Of a stretch of DNA of 64,000 nucleotides, positions 40,778 to 50,718 are shown in pieces. The DNA is from Sulfurisphaera javensis. GTDB taxonomy: Archaea > Thermoproteota > Thermoprotei_A > Sulfolobales > Sulfolobaceae. Made by a program: the position numbers and the translations under genes. Positions within the stretch are counted from its first letter, which is position 1, and each line of letters begins with the position of its first letter. The DNA lies in contig NZ_AP031322.1 in the NCBI RefSeq assembly GCF_041154675.1, forward strand, positions 682,001 through 746,000, in the 5' to 3' direction. Under the pieces are notes generated by a model. It was not told where the DNA came from and did not search any database. It saw only the letters and a program-made list of their open reading frames with translations.

Positions 40778-41205
40778 TGGGATATACAATTAAGGATCTT
40801 TTAGATGAAAACGGAAATATTAGAAAATTACCTAAAGGGTTCTCTACAATAGAAATAAAGGGACCTAACAGAGTTTTAATATTCAATGATAAGTTCAGTA
40901 TTTTATTGGTAAGAGTATATAAAAATATATTTGCATCTAGAATATCTACAAGAAAAACAGTATTGTACAAATTCTTAAAGACAGACGATGAAATAATTAC
41001 GGAGGAAGGAAAAATAAACGTAGGAAGGGAAGATTATTTAAGGAAAGCTTTAGATAAAGTAATTAAAGAAATTGAAGAAAACTTTGAGACAGAAAAAGCT
41101 AAAGATGTTCTGTTTTACCTCTACCTAATAAGAGGATGTATTAAGGGTGACAAATCCTCTTGTAATGAATTGCAAGATTTAGTATATTTCGAAACTGTAA
41201 AATAA
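40777..41205 (+). CDS. Hypothetical protein, 142 residues
   Basis: Start MGYTIKDLLDENGNIRKLPKG is chosen by the TATA position. Strand-rich N-terminus and a helical C-terminus (DYLRKALDKVIKEIEENFETEKAKDVL) with two Cys near the end. Family not recognised. It converges end-to-end with the 117-residue gene. Confidence 0.6.
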   Translation: MGYTIKDLLDENGNIRKLPKGFSTIEIKGPNRVLIFNDKFSILLVRVYKNIFASRISTRKTVLYKFLKTDDEIITEEGKINVGREDYLRKALDKVIKEIEENFETEKAKDVLFYLYLIRGCIKGDKSSCNELQDLVYFETVK

Positions 41206-41559
41206 TTATTCCTTTGAAAAACCTAATCTACCGTTTCCTTTGTTTAGATATTCGTAAACTAAAGAAACAAAGTCATTATCTGGGTTTTTTGATTTTAACA
41301 CAATATATCTGAAAGTTTCTAGCTCTAAGGCAGAAATTCCGTAAATTAAAAGAAATAATCCACTCGGTTTATGGTAAATAGATATAATGTTCCCTTTGAA
41401 CACTAACAAGGACAAAGTGTTTCCCTCAGTTTTTTCCAAAATTTGAAAATCGGAGAGCTTAAGTTTAGTTAATTTTTCACTCCACAAACTACTTAGTAAT
41501 CTTACTTCATTTTCATCTCCACCTTCTAATTCAACAAATTTTTGAATGACATCAGTCAC
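41206..41559 (-). CDS. Hypothetical protein, 117 residues
   Basis: Soluble, acidic, alpha/beta pattern; the middle (NTLSLLVFKGNIISIYHKPSGLFLLIYG) is strand-rich and resembles a roadblock-like or profilin-like core by pattern only. Not recognised. It is divergent from the RmlD-like gene. Confidence 0.55.
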   Translation of the reverse strand: MTDVIQKFVELEGGDENEVRLLSSLWSEKLTKLKLSDFQILEKTEGNTLSLLVFKGNIISIYHKPSGLFLLIYGISALELETFRYIVLKSKNPDNDFVSLVYEYLNKGNGRLGFSKE

Positions 41560-41593
41560 GTATAAACTTTTTACTCTTCCTTTATAAATATAT

Positions 41594-42307
41594 ATGTTGA
41601 TCGTCGGAGTAACGTCTGAAGGGGAACTAGGGGAATCTATAGCTAACTTCTTTGATAATGTTATAGTTATAACTTCACCGCAAAAAGTTATTGAAGAGAA
41701 ACCTACTGTAGTAATTCATACTTTTGAAATTCCTTATTCTGAGGCAAACAAGAATAAAACATTAGCTTGGAACATTAACGCTTGGTATGCAATAAATATA
41801 GCTAGGGCTGCAAATAAGATAAAAGCTGTTAATGTCTATTTATCAACTTTTATGATATTTGATGGAAAGAAAGGTTATTACTCTGAAACTTCTACACCAA
41901 ACCCGTTAAACTATTATGGCTTAACGAAATTGGTTGGAGAGTCTGGCATAATGAGCTTAGGAAATTATCTTATTATAAGGTTAGGATTACTTTATTCTAT
42001 GCAATATAAAGGGCTTCTCTTCCCTTTTATAAAAACAATGATAAAGAGAAGGAAAATTAAGTGTAACGTTAATTTCTATGTTTCCCCAATTACAGTTAGT
42101 GAAGCGAGTGAAATAATTTCTTCTCTGATTAAAAAGGAAATAAGGGGAGTGGTGAACTTAGGAGGAAAGAGAAGGAGTATATATAATGTGTGTAAAGAGC
42201 TTGGTGAAATGTTTGAGACTGAAGTTATTCCTTATGAGGGAGGCTACTTCGACTTTTCTTTGGATAGCTGGTTACTAAATAGTCTTGGTTTTTCTGTCAG
42301 AAGTTAG
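41594..42307 (+). CDS. RmlD-like NAD-dependent sugar epimerase/reductase
   Basis: 237 residues, short for the family (about 280-300). A divergent Rossmann motif GVTSEGELGESI at the N-terminus, STFMIFDGKKGYYSE and the catalytic YYGLTKLVGE (Y-x3-K) match dTDP-4-dehydrorhamnose reductase-like enzymes. The nucleotide Gly pattern and short C-terminus suggest a changed role, for example a MAT2B-like regulatory relative. Its end overlaps the convergent gene by 33 bases. Confidence 0.75.
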   Translation: MLIVGVTSEGELGESIANFFDNVIVITSPQKVIEEKPTVVIHTFEIPYSEANKNKTLAWNINAWYAINIARAANKIKAVNVYLSTFMIFDGKKGYYSETSTPNPLNYYGLTKLVGESGIMSLGNYLIIRLGLLYSMQYKGLLFPFIKTMIKRRKIKCNVNFYVSPITVSEASEIISSLIKKEIRGVVNLGGKRRSIYNVCKELGEMFETEVIPYEGGYFDFSLDSWLLNSLGFSVRS

Positions 42308-42652
42308 GAAGAACTTATATCCTTTAGTCATCATTACCCTATCCATTTCAGAGACAAAGTTCTGCATGTAAAAATCTATATAGGGGAATTTTGTAGTAAC
42401 TGCTTCATACCTCATTAAACTGACTATGTGAGAAAGTCTCTCTATCTTACTGTCTAGGCTCTCTTCTTCATAGAGAAACTTTGTAATTTCTCTACCTAAA
42501 GATCTACTAATTTCAGCTTTTCTTCTATACATGAGTCTCAATAACAAGAATAAGGATTTACCAACTCTCCTTAGTAATTCATTAGCGTTATTCGCGTTCT
42601 CAATATCATAAACTGCGGTAAAGTATAATTTTTCTAGTTTTTCAACTTTCAT
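42275..42652 (-). CDS. Hypothetical all-helical protein, 125 residues
   Basis: Highly helical, basic protein (AVYDIENANNANELLRRVGKSLFLLLRLMYRRKAEISRS). No membrane span is clear. Not recognised. It is divergent from the RNA methyltransferase gene. Confidence 0.6.
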   Translation of the reverse strand: MKVEKLEKLYFTAVYDIENANNANELLRRVGKSLFLLLRLMYRRKAEISRSLGREITKFLYEEESLDSKIERLSHIVSLMRYEAVTTKFPYIDFYMQNFVSEMDRVMMTKGYKFFLTSDRKTKTI

Positions 42653-42703
42653 AAGTCATATTCTCATTCCAAGCTTAAATATTTTTGCCATATAGAGTAT
42701 AAT

Positions 42704-43732
42704 GTGGAAGATTTCCTAAGCAAAGTTCTCTACTTCGTTGATAAAGGATATCCATTGCCCGTTGCGTATAAGAAAGCAAAAGAGTTAAGTAAAGATGAAA
42801 AAGACTCTTACGAAGAGGCTAGACAATTAGTACTTTCCTATTATTCTCTTCATGGAAAAAGCTATAGGAAGAAAGTAAAAGAGTTCCTCAAAGATGGTGT
42901 AAAAATTACCTTTCCACAATGGCTAGAAAACGAACTAAAAGAAATATATGACATCGAGAAACTTAAACAAGCGTTCTTAGAAAAAACTACATGGATTAGG
43001 GTAAATACTTTAAAAGCTGATGAGGATAAGACAATTAAAGAATTAGAAAAAGAAGGAATAGAGCTTGAAAGAGATAAAGATATTAAGTACGCTTACAAAG
43101 TTATAAAAGGAAATATTAGAGGAACCAAGCCTTTTAAAGAGTTTAAAGTTATCATTCAAGATAAGGCTAGCATGGCAGTTGTAGAAGCTTTAAAACCTGA
43201 AAAAGGAGATCTCATCTTTGACATGACTTCCTCTCCGGGTGTTAAAGCGTCTTTAATAATGGCTTTAACTGAAAATCAAAGCAAGTTAATAATATCTGAT
43301 ATTGATTTTAAAAGAATTGAAAGAGAGATTAAGTTTTTACATGATGTTGGAGTAAACTTTGATAAAATTCAAATAGTTCATCAAGACTCTACTAAAAACA
43401 GTATCATAAAGAGTGACAAGGTGTTATTAGATGCACCATGCAGTTCTACTGGAATGATAGGAAACGAACCAACAGTCTTAGTAAAACTTACCAAGGAAAG
43501 GATAACTGAACTTTCAACTCTACAAAGAAGATTGTTAGATAATGCTGTAGCTATTTCTCCCTTTATAATATATGCTACTTGTTCTTTATTACCAGAAGAA
43601 GGAGAAAATATAGTAAAAGATTATAAAGCAAAGTCTCCACTAAACTTTGGTCTTAATGAAGAGATTGGAAATAGATTTATTCCATACTTGCATCAAACAG
43701 AAGGTTTCTTTGTTTCTAAAATAACTGGATAA
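42704..43732 (+). CDS. NOL1/NOP2/Sun family RNA m5C methyltransferase
   Basis: 342 residues from a GTG start. The catalytic Cys motifs are DAPCSSTG (about 244-251) and YATCSLLPEEGE (about 288-299). Motif I, normally DMCAAPGGK, is DMTSSPGVKAS, a drift in the SAM-binding loop. Residues 1-130 carry the RNA-recognition region typical of the family. Target is tRNA or rRNA cytosine; which is not readable. Confidence 0.88.
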   Translation: MEDFLSKVLYFVDKGYPLPVAYKKAKELSKDEKDSYEEARQLVLSYYSLHGKSYRKKVKEFLKDGVKITFPQWLENELKEIYDIEKLKQAFLEKTTWIRVNTLKADEDKTIKELEKEGIELERDKDIKYAYKVIKGNIRGTKPFKEFKVIIQDKASMAVVEALKPEKGDLIFDMTSSPGVKASLIMALTENQSKLIISDIDFKRIEREIKFLHDVGVNFDKIQIVHQDSTKNSIIKSDKVLLDAPCSSTGMIGNEPTVLVKLTKERITELSTLQRRLLDNAVAISPFIIYATCSLLPEEGENIVKDYKAKSPLNFGLNEEIGNRFIPYLHQTEGFFVSKITG

Positions 43733-44017
43733 TTTTTGAAAGCTTCCCTAAAGCTTTTCCTTATCCTTCTTGTTTTTAGATCAACCAGCATAATTACTCA
43801 CTTATCAGAAATACTTTATAAAGCGGAGGGTTAATCGAAGGATATTTTAAAAGTTTCAATCAGAATTAATTTATAATGCTAAAAATTATATAAATTCACA
43901 TTTAGAATTACGCCTAGCTATGTATTCGCTTTTAATTTAATTCCCTTTTCTTTTTATGCAATTTTAAGAAGTTTGCTTAAGCACCTTTAAATCGTGTTTA
44001 AAATCATATTTTATTCT
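43733..44017. other. Intergenic stretch, no gene
   Basis: About 285 bases. AAGCTT appears twice near 43740-43758 (AAAGCTTCCCTAAAGCTTTT), a possible weak terminator hairpin. A TATA-like CTTTAAATC near 43985 serves the MFS gene. Confidence 0.4.
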
Positions 44018-45184
44018 ATGAAACAATATATTCATAGTACAATAATTTCTACTTTAGCTTGGGCAGGAAACATTTATGATTTACTGTTACTTACATACGT
44101 GTTTCCCTTTTTCGAAAAAACCTATGGTTTAAATTTGTTCTCTTTTTCAATACTTTTTGGTTTTGGATTAATAGGAAGAGCGATAGGAGGAAGTTATTTT
44201 GGTAGATTAGCAGACAAAATAGGAAGAAAACCAGTTCTCGCAATAGGTACTTCTGGTTATGCATTGTTCCAATTACTTTTAGCTTTTGCTCCAAATGTTG
44301 AAATTTTATTTGTATCAAGATTTCTTCAAGGAATCTTTATGGGCGCTCAATGGACTGCAGGAACAGTAATAGCTTATGAGAACGCACCCTTGAGTTTAAA
44401 AGGAATAATAACCGGAATAGTACAATCTGGTTATGGAATAGGTTATGCTCTTACTGGTATAACTTACGTCCTTGTAGGAAATGATCCAAGGATATTCTTA
44501 CTAACTGGTAGTTTACCATTAGTTCTTCTTCCTTATATGAAATTATTAAAAGAGAGCAAAAACTCAAGTTATACTTTCAAACCAAGATATAAAGACTATA
44601 TTGCTTTACTCTTGAAGGCCACTTTAGGAATGAGTGGAATGTTTGTAGCATATTTTGCAGTATTTGGAAACTATACTATAATTGCTGAAGAATATTTACA
44701 TATGGGCTCAACGACATTAGGCTTGCTTCTATTCATAAGTAATATAGGCTTAGCTATATCCTTCATTCTTTTCGGGAGATTAGCCGATAGAATAGATAAA
44801 AAGAAACTAATCTATATTGGAGTAATAGGTTTATTAATTTCATTACCTTTTGCAGTACCTATTTTCACTAAAGAAATTGTAGTTTCCGAAATTGGTACTA
44901 TGATATATGCCTTTTCTACGGGCTTCTGGCCATTAATGCCATTACTTTTAGCTGAAGCAGTACCTAGTGAAGTTAGAGGTTTACTGTCTGGGTTATCCTA
45001 CAATATTGGAGGATTAGTCGGTGGAATAAGCAATATAGTCTTAGGGTTAATAGCAACATTATATAGTATAAATGCTTTAGTTGACGCAATTAATTTCTTT
45101 GGATTTTCGGCAATCGCTTTAGTTCTAGTTAGCATTATAAAATGGCCAAAGACCAAAACACCTACAGTTATTTATTCAAGCTAA
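44018..45184 (+). CDS. MFS transporter
   Basis: 388 residues from the ATG at 44018; an in-frame GTG eight codons earlier (43994) is less likely given the TATA near 43985. Twelve helices; motifs GRLADKIGRKPVLA after helix 2 and GRLADRIDKKKL after helix 8, and SRFLQGIFMGAQWTAG in helix 4. Resembles carriers of aromatic or dicarboxylic acids, so it could supply the catabolic island to its right (inference). Confidence 0.85.
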   Translation: MKQYIHSTIISTLAWAGNIYDLLLLTYVFPFFEKTYGLNLFSFSILFGFGLIGRAIGGSYFGRLADKIGRKPVLAIGTSGYALFQLLLAFAPNVEILFVSRFLQGIFMGAQWTAGTVIAYENAPLSLKGIITGIVQSGYGIGYALTGITYVLVGNDPRIFLLTGSLPLVLLPYMKLLKESKNSSYTFKPRYKDYIALLLKATLGMSGMFVAYFAVFGNYTIIAEEYLHMGSTTLGLLLFISNIGLAISFILFGRLADRIDKKKLIYIGVIGLLISLPFAVPIFTKEIVVSEIGTMIYAFSTGFWPLMPLLLAEAVPSEVRGLLSGLSYNIGGLVGGISNIVLGLIATLYSINALVDAINFFGFSAIALVLVSIIKWPKTKTPTVIYSS

Positions 45185-45224
45185 TCTTACAAATATTTTT
45201 AATTTTTGAATCAAACTTTATGCT

Positions 45225-45737
45225 ATGGAATATTTCAGATTTGGTAACTTAACTAGTATAGTAGCTGGCTTTCTTATACTTGCTGTTTTAATACAAATTG
45301 CTTTTTTTGGACTTAAATCAGTCTTTACATTACCTATTCTAGCCCAGTTTTGGATAATTTGGATTCTATCTATTCCAGCCTTTCTGTTCTATCATAAATC
45401 TCCATTGAGAAGAAAGTTCTTTATGAATTATATGGCTCCATTAGCAATAGGAATAACTCTTATAGGGTTAATCCTTGCTTCATTTCATTACTTTTTAGGT
45501 TTAGAGCTTATCGTCCTTGGTTATATCTTTGAACCAGTAGCTGGAATTTCAATATATTTAACTGTAAATAAAATTCTATTAGCCTCTAACTTATTTTTCT
45601 GGGGAGCAGTAATCTATACAATAGGACTTCCTCTGTATTTATTCAACATTTCTGAAGTTGCTATTCTTGGTGACGTAATAAAAATAATAGGACTTATTAT
45701 ATTAGGAGAAAAGATAAAAGAGAGAAAAATTTTGTAA
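45225..45737 (+). CDS. Membrane protein, 170 residues
   Basis: Five or six hydrophobic helices with a basic RRKF loop near 64-67 and a basic C-terminus (GEKIKERKIL). Not recognised. 40 bases after the MFS gene. Confidence 0.6.
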   Translation: MEYFRFGNLTSIVAGFLILAVLIQIAFFGLKSVFTLPILAQFWIIWILSIPAFLFYHKSPLRRKFFMNYMAPLAIGITLIGLILASFHYFLGLELIVLGYIFEPVAGISIYLTVNKILLASNLFFWGAVIYTIGLPLYLFNISEVAILGDVIKIIGLIILGEKIKERKIL

Positions 45738-45838
45738 TTTTTAAAATAATGTATATGTGTGCAGAATAACATAAGTGTATATATTTTTTTGTATTTAAAC
45801 AATAGCAATTTAAATTTATGAAAATTAAATATTAGCAT

Positions 45839-46117
45839 ATGAGATTTGAAAAATCTTTTTTATTATCGTTGGTAACAATGTTCTCATTATTCGATGTAAT
45901 AACAACTTATATAGGAATAAGCAGAGGATTAACAGAAGAGAATATATTCTTATCCTCTTTACCCGGAAACCTAATGTTTATTGTAATGACTATACTAAAA
46001 ATTAGTGTCATTCTATTATCTTACATTCTTCTGAAAAAAGGATACATCTTACCCGTGATAATTGTAGCAATAATAATGGGATTTGTTGTATTAAACAATC
46101 TGTTTCTTCTTATCTAG
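45839..46117 (+). CDS. Small DUF5658-like membrane protein
   Basis: 92 residues with three helices. The start FDVITTYIGISRGLTEEN resembles the D-xx-T-xx-G-xx-x-G-x-E-N pattern of DUF5658 membrane proteins. Function unknown. Ends against the convergent CoA ligase. Confidence 0.65.
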   Translation: MRFEKSFLLSLVTMFSLFDVITTYIGISRGLTEENIFLSSLPGNLMFIVMTILKISVILLSYILLKKGYILPVIIVAIIMGFVVLNNLFLLI

Positions 46118-47407
46118 TCACTTTATTTCTACTCTTTTTGATTTACCCTCCCATCTAGGCAATGTATTAGGGGCAACGAACTGAATTTCAGGAGTTGCGA
46201 AAGCTACTCCCTGGATGTCTCCTATTAATTTTCTCCTTAATTCTTCTGATGGTTTATCTGTTTCAACAAGGATTTCAAACTTTGCAGGCTCTTTAGTTAT
46301 CACTATCTTATATTCTTTAATTTCTGGATATTTCATTATAACTTCATTAATTGCTGTAGGATATATTTTAACACCTTTATAAAATATTACATCATCAACT
46401 CTTCCTTTTATAATAGAGATTGTAGGATAAGGTATATCATCCTCGCTTTCCTCAACTTTGGTTATATCTCTAGTTCTATATCTTATTAAAGGCATTCCCT
46501 CTCTCGTTAAATGAGTTATAACTAACTCTCCTTCTTCTCCCTCTCCAACTCTTTCACCAGTATCCGGATCGATGATTTCAACATAGAAGTGATCAGTCCA
46601 TATGTGCATCTTTTCATGTTTATCTTCTGGACATTCTTGTGCGACTCCAGGGCCTATTGCTTCAGTTAAACCATAAATCTCTCTTGCTCCGCCCCCTCTG
46701 ACTCTTAGCCCTAATTCTTTTTCTATTCTGTAAAGCATTTCTGTAGTCATTGCTTCAGCTCCAGGGATAGCTAAGCGTAAGTTTAAGTCTTTCTCTGTAT
46801 CAATTCCTGATTCTCTTATTTTCTCAGCAACATAAAGTTCATAAGACGGTGTACCAGTTATTACTGTAACTTTGAAATCTTTTAAAATCTTCACTAATGC
46901 CTCTGTTCTTCCAGTGCCCCACGGTATAACCTTAGCTCCTATTTTTTGTCCACCTATATGTAATCCTATACCACCCGTGAAAAGGCCATAACCATATATG
47001 TTCGCAATCACATCATCCTTAGTAACGCCAGCTGTCCTTAAAGATCTAGCAACTAAATTAGCCCATAATTCTATGTCAGATTTTGTATAAGCTCCAACTG
47101 TTGGCAACCCAGTAGTTCCGCTAGTCATATGCCAACCTACAATTTCACTTAAAGGAACAGTTAAGAAATCCCCTCCATAAGGATAAGCATATTTCCTTAA
47201 ATCTTCCTTAGTCGTGAAAGGTAACTTAACTAAATCATCAGGAGTTTTTATGTCATCAGCAGTTAATCCTTTTTCTTTAATAACCTTATGATAAAAGGGA
47301 CTTGACTCTAACACTCTTTTTATCATTCTTCTGAATCTAAACTGTTGAACAGCCTTTATTTCATCTTTTGTTAGTGATTTAGGATCAGTTTCATCATACT
47401 GAATCAT
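46118..47407 (-). CDS. paaK: Phenylacetate-CoA ligase-type enzyme
   Basis: 429 residues, PaaK type. The phosphate-binding loop is TSGTTGLPTVG (about 91-101), the adenylation motif IYGLTEAIGPG and the hinge YRTRDITK follow, with the small C-terminal domain in place. It activates an aryl or acyl acid with ATP and CoA. The start overlaps the stop of the DUF35 gene by four bases, so thiolase, DUF35 and ligase form one operon. Confidence 0.9.
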   Translation of the reverse strand: MIQYDETDPKSLTKDEIKAVQQFRFRRMIKRVLESSPFYHKVIKEKGLTADDIKTPDDLVKLPFTTKEDLRKYAYPYGGDFLTVPLSEIVGWHMTSGTTGLPTVGAYTKSDIELWANLVARSLRTAGVTKDDVIANIYGYGLFTGGIGLHIGGQKIGAKVIPWGTGRTEALVKILKDFKVTVITGTPSYELYVAEKIRESGIDTEKDLNLRLAIPGAEAMTTEMLYRIEKELGLRVRGGGAREIYGLTEAIGPGVAQECPEDKHEKMHIWTDHFYVEIIDPDTGERVGEGEEGELVITHLTREGMPLIRYRTRDITKVEESEDDIPYPTISIIKGRVDDVIFYKGVKIYPTAINEVIMKYPEIKEYKIVITKEPAKFEILVETDKPSEELRRKLIGDIQGVAFATPEIQFVAPNTLPRWEGKSKRVEIK

Positions 47408-47799
47408 TCAATCACCTCACAAATGAGTCTTTGCCCATCTGTAGTTAACTTCACTTTTTTACCCACTTTTGGTTCTCCTTTAACCCAACACATTAAATTC
47501 ACCCCATCCAAATTTCTAACTATAGCTACAGTATAATCTGGAAAAGACTCAAAACCTTGAGGTTTTTGCTTAACAATGCTAAAGGTCATGAGTTCTCCCT
47601 CTTCCTTTAATTTAACCCATTCCATATCAGATGACATACATTTATTACAGTCCCTTTGAGGGGGAAAGTACAAAGAACCGCACTTTTTACATCTACTTGC
47701 ATAAATTTCTCCTTTCTTTAGCCCTTCCCAGAACTTTTCATATAATTTATCTGGAACTGTATATTTAAATAAAAGAGGAATTCCGTCCATTTTTCTCAC
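47404..47799 (-). CDS. DUF35 OB-fold protein with zinc ribbon
   Basis: 131 residues. A rubredoxin-like ribbon C-x2-C-x10-C-x2-C (SRCKKCGSLYFPPQRDCNKC) precedes an OB fold. Such proteins are partners of archaeal thiolases, channelling acyl-CoA. It overlaps the thiolase by four bases. Confidence 0.9.
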   Translation of the reverse strand: MRKMDGIPLLFKYTVPDKLYEKFWEGLKKGEIYASRCKKCGSLYFPPQRDCNKCMSSDMEWVKLKEEGELMTFSIVKQKPQGFESFPDYTVAIVRNLDGVNLMCWVKGEPKVGKKVKLTTDGQRLICEVIE

Positions 47800-48959
47800 C
47801 TATTAAAAATCATAACATAAGCATAATGACCTGTTCCTCCAACGTTGTGGGTCAAAGCCAAGTACCTTTTAAAAGAATGTTGAACTGGACCAGCCTCTTC
47901 CCTAAGTTGTTTTGTAATTTCATAAATCATTGAGAGACCAGTTGCACCTAGAGGGTGACCCTTAGCTTTTAACCCACCGAACAAATTAACAGCCACTCTC
48001 CCATCTTTCTCTGTTTGCCCTTCTCTAAGTAATTCAGCACCTTTTCCTTTATCCACAAAGCCTAAGTCTTCATAAGCCATTATTTCTGCAATCGAAAAAC
48101 AATCATGAACTGTAGCATACTCTATATCCATTGGAGAAACCTTAGCCATCTTATATGCTTTTACTGCTGCATCTCTAGCTGCCTCTAATCCAATCCATTC
48201 TCCCCTTGCTGCAATATAAGACGTATCACTGCTATATCCTATTCCTTTTACCCAAATTGGCGTATCAATTTTTAATTCCTTAACTTTTTCTTCTGAAGCA
48301 AATATTACTGCTGCAGAACCATCACTTATGGGAGAAGAATCAAGTAATTTTATTGGCCAAGAAATTACCCTCGATTTAAGAACGTCCTCTACTGTAATTC
48401 TATTCCTAAAATGTGCTTTCTCATTTAGAGAAGCATACTTATGAGCTTTAACTGAGGCCAAAGCCATATCTTCTTCTGTGGTCCCAAAAACAGCCATATG
48501 CCTAGTAGCATATAACGCATAATATGTAGGAAAAGTTGTCCCATAAAGTTGAAACTCCCAATAATAGTTTCCTCCTCTTCCTCCAATAGCTAAAGAAGTT
48601 GCTGTATCAACTTCAGTCATTTTGTCTACTCCAATGGCCATCACTATATCGGCTAATCCAGAAGCGATCAAATTTATTGCTGTAAATGCAGCAGAACTAC
48701 CAGTTGCACAAGCTGCCTCCACTCTTATAGGACTCTTACCTACAAATCCACAATACTCAGATACTGGAGGAGCTGGATAAATTTCTGTTCCTCTATATGC
48801 TGTACTTCCTATTACAGTTATATTAATGTCTTTCTGAGTTAATCCTGCATCTTCTAGAGCTTCTTTTACTGCTTCCCAAGCTAACTCCCTTATAGTTACA
48901 TCATCCCTCTTACCAAACTTGGAATTACCTACTCCAATAACGGCTACTTTTCTGTTCAC
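47796..48959 (-). CDS. Thiolase (SCP-x/acetyl-CoA C-acetyltransferase type)
   Basis: 387 residues. Active-site Cys in VEAACATGSSAA (about 82-93), the HDCFSIAEIM block and the GGLKAKGHPLGATGL motif are present. Archaeal thiolases of this type act with a DUF35 protein, here directly downstream. Could release acetyl-CoA from a 3-ketoacyl-CoA. Confidence 0.92.
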   Translation of the reverse strand: MNRKVAVIGVGNSKFGKRDDVTIRELAWEAVKEALEDAGLTQKDINITVIGSTAYRGTEIYPAPPVSEYCGFVGKSPIRVEAACATGSSAAFTAINLIASGLADIVMAIGVDKMTEVDTATSLAIGGRGGNYYWEFQLYGTTFPTYYALYATRHMAVFGTTEEDMALASVKAHKYASLNEKAHFRNRITVEDVLKSRVISWPIKLLDSSPISDGSAAVIFASEEKVKELKIDTPIWVKGIGYSSDTSYIAARGEWIGLEAARDAAVKAYKMAKVSPMDIEYATVHDCFSIAEIMAYEDLGFVDKGKGAELLREGQTEKDGRVAVNLFGGLKAKGHPLGATGLSMIYEITKQLREEAGPVQHSFKRYLALTHNVGGTGHYAYVMIFNR

Positions 48960-49136
48960 GCTAATATAAATTGTATAAATGCCTTATATATCTTACTCAT
49001 ATATAATGATAATCATTTAAATATCATCAATAGTCCAATATTGATTAAACAAATAATATATATGAAAAATGAAAGAAAAATAAAAATTATCTGGTTTTTA
49101 TCCGTAAAAGTTTTATAATTCTCAGTAATCTAAAGA

Positions 49137-49892
49137 GTGATGGTAAACGAAATTTTAATCGAGGATAGGGGAAGCATAAGTGTAATAACTCTAAATAGGC
49201 CGGAAAAGTTAAACGCAATGAATAGCGAGTTAAGAAGTCAACTGATAAAAACCGTTAGAGATTTTAACAGAGATCCTAAAAAGAAAGTTGCCGTAATAAC
49301 TGGTTCTGGGAGGGCTTTCTCAGTTGGTGCAGATATATCAAACATAGCAGAAGATTTAGCGGAAGATTTAAGAAATTCATTTCATCAATTTATTAAAGAA
49401 ATTAGATTCTCTAATAAAATATTTATTTCAGCTATAAAAGGAGTTGTCGCTGGGGCTGGAATAAGTTTAGCATTAGCTACAGACATTAGATATGCTTCTA
49501 AAGACTCAAGATTCGTTATGGCATTTCATAACATTGGTTTAGCACCAGATAGTGGATTAGTATTAATGATGCTAAGACTAGGCGGAGTTAAATTTGAGAA
49601 GTATCTACTAACTGGAGGAGAGTTTAATTCAGACGTAGCTAAAGAATTAGGATTTGAAATAGTAGATGATCCTTTGTCAGAAGCACTAAAGAAAGCTGAA
49701 GAAATTGCAAATGGTCCATTTAAGAGCTATTCAGCTAGTAAAAGGCTAATTAATAGAGTTTTGTATTATGATCTAGAAGAGTTTCTTGATTACGAGGCAG
49801 CTATGCAAGGTGCATTAGGAAAGACTTATGATTTCAAAGAAGGTATAAAAGCGTTCTTAGAAAAGAGAATCCCACAATTTAAGGGTGAATAA
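49137..49892 (+). CDS. Enoyl-CoA hydratase/isomerase, PaaG-like
   Basis: 251 residues of the crotonase family. The oxyanion loop is GSGRAFSVGADIS, and the second site reads FHNIGLAPDSGLVL. The Glu of hydratases is missing while an Asp in 'IGLAPDSG' is kept, as in PaaG-type isomerases that act on 1,2-epoxyphenylacetyl-CoA. It overlaps the next crotonase by eight bases, so both form an operon. Confidence 0.85.
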   Translation: MMVNEILIEDRGSISVITLNRPEKLNAMNSELRSQLIKTVRDFNRDPKKKVAVITGSGRAFSVGADISNIAEDLAEDLRNSFHQFIKEIRFSNKIFISAIKGVVAGAGISLALATDIRYASKDSRFVMAFHNIGLAPDSGLVLMMLRLGGVKFEKYLLTGGEFNSDVAKELGFEIVDDPLSEALKKAEEIANGPFKSYSASKRLINRVLYYDLEEFLDYEAAMQGALGKTYDFKEGIKAFLEKRIPQFKGE

Positions 49893-50661
49893 AATGGCGA
49901 ATACTGTAATTTATGAAATTAAGGATAACATTGCTATAGTAAGGTTAAACAGACCAGAAAAATTAAACGCACTTAACATGGAGATGGTATGGGACTTTGT
50001 TAATGTTTTTAATGAACTTGAAAAAAACAAAGATGTAAAAGTTGTAATAATAACTGGTAGTGGAAGGGCATTTTGTGCTGGGGCTGATGTAAATGAGATG
50101 GCAAACATGAAAGTTGAGGACATAGTAAGAGTTGGGCATATGCCAATGTGGGAAAGGTTAAGAACATTTAGAAAACCAGTAATTGCAGCTCTCAACGGTC
50201 TAACAGTAGGGGGAGGTTTAGAATTAGCCATGGCTTGTGATATAATAATAGCTTCAGAGAATGCACAACTTGGACAACCAGAAATAAACCTAGGAATTAT
50301 ACCGGGTGCTGGCGGAACTCAAAGGCTAACAAGAACTATTGGAAAATATAAAGGAATGGAAATGGTACTCACTGGGAAGTTAATTTCTGCGTGGGAAGCT
50401 TATAGAAGAGGTCTAGTAGTTAAAGTAGTACCCGAAGAAGCTTTATTAGATGAGGCTATTAGGTTAGCTAAAGAAATTGCTTCTAAATCATCATTTGCTG
50501 TTGAACTAGGTAAAGAGGCTGTGAATAAAGCATTTGATACTACACTTCAACAAGGACTTGATATAGAGAGGAGAAACTTCTACACTGCGTTATTTAGTGA
50601 AGATGGAAAAGAAGGAATGAGGGCTTTTATAGAGAAAAGAAAGCCTAATTGGAAAACATAA
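49885..50661 (+). CDS. Enoyl-CoA hydratase
   Basis: 258 residues (the ATG at 49894 gives 255, MANTVIYEIKDN, and is an alternative start). Both catalytic elements are intact: GSGRAFCAGADVNEM and GQPEINLGIIPGAGGTQRL with its Glu. It hydrates a trans-2-enoyl-CoA. Partner of the PaaG-like gene upstream. Confidence 0.9.
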   Translation: MNKMANTVIYEIKDNIAIVRLNRPEKLNALNMEMVWDFVNVFNELEKNKDVKVVIITGSGRAFCAGADVNEMANMKVEDIVRVGHMPMWERLRTFRKPVIAALNGLTVGGGLELAMACDIIIASENAQLGQPEINLGIIPGAGGTQRLTRTIGKYKGMEMVLTGKLISAWEAYRRGLVVKVVPEEALLDEAIRLAKEIASKSSFAVELGKEAVNKAFDTTLQQGLDIERRNFYTALFSEDGKEGMRAFIEKRKPNWKT

Positions 50662-50718
50662 TATGTATAAGAGAAAATATTTTATACCTTTTTATTTTAA
50701 AATAAATACGTATAAATT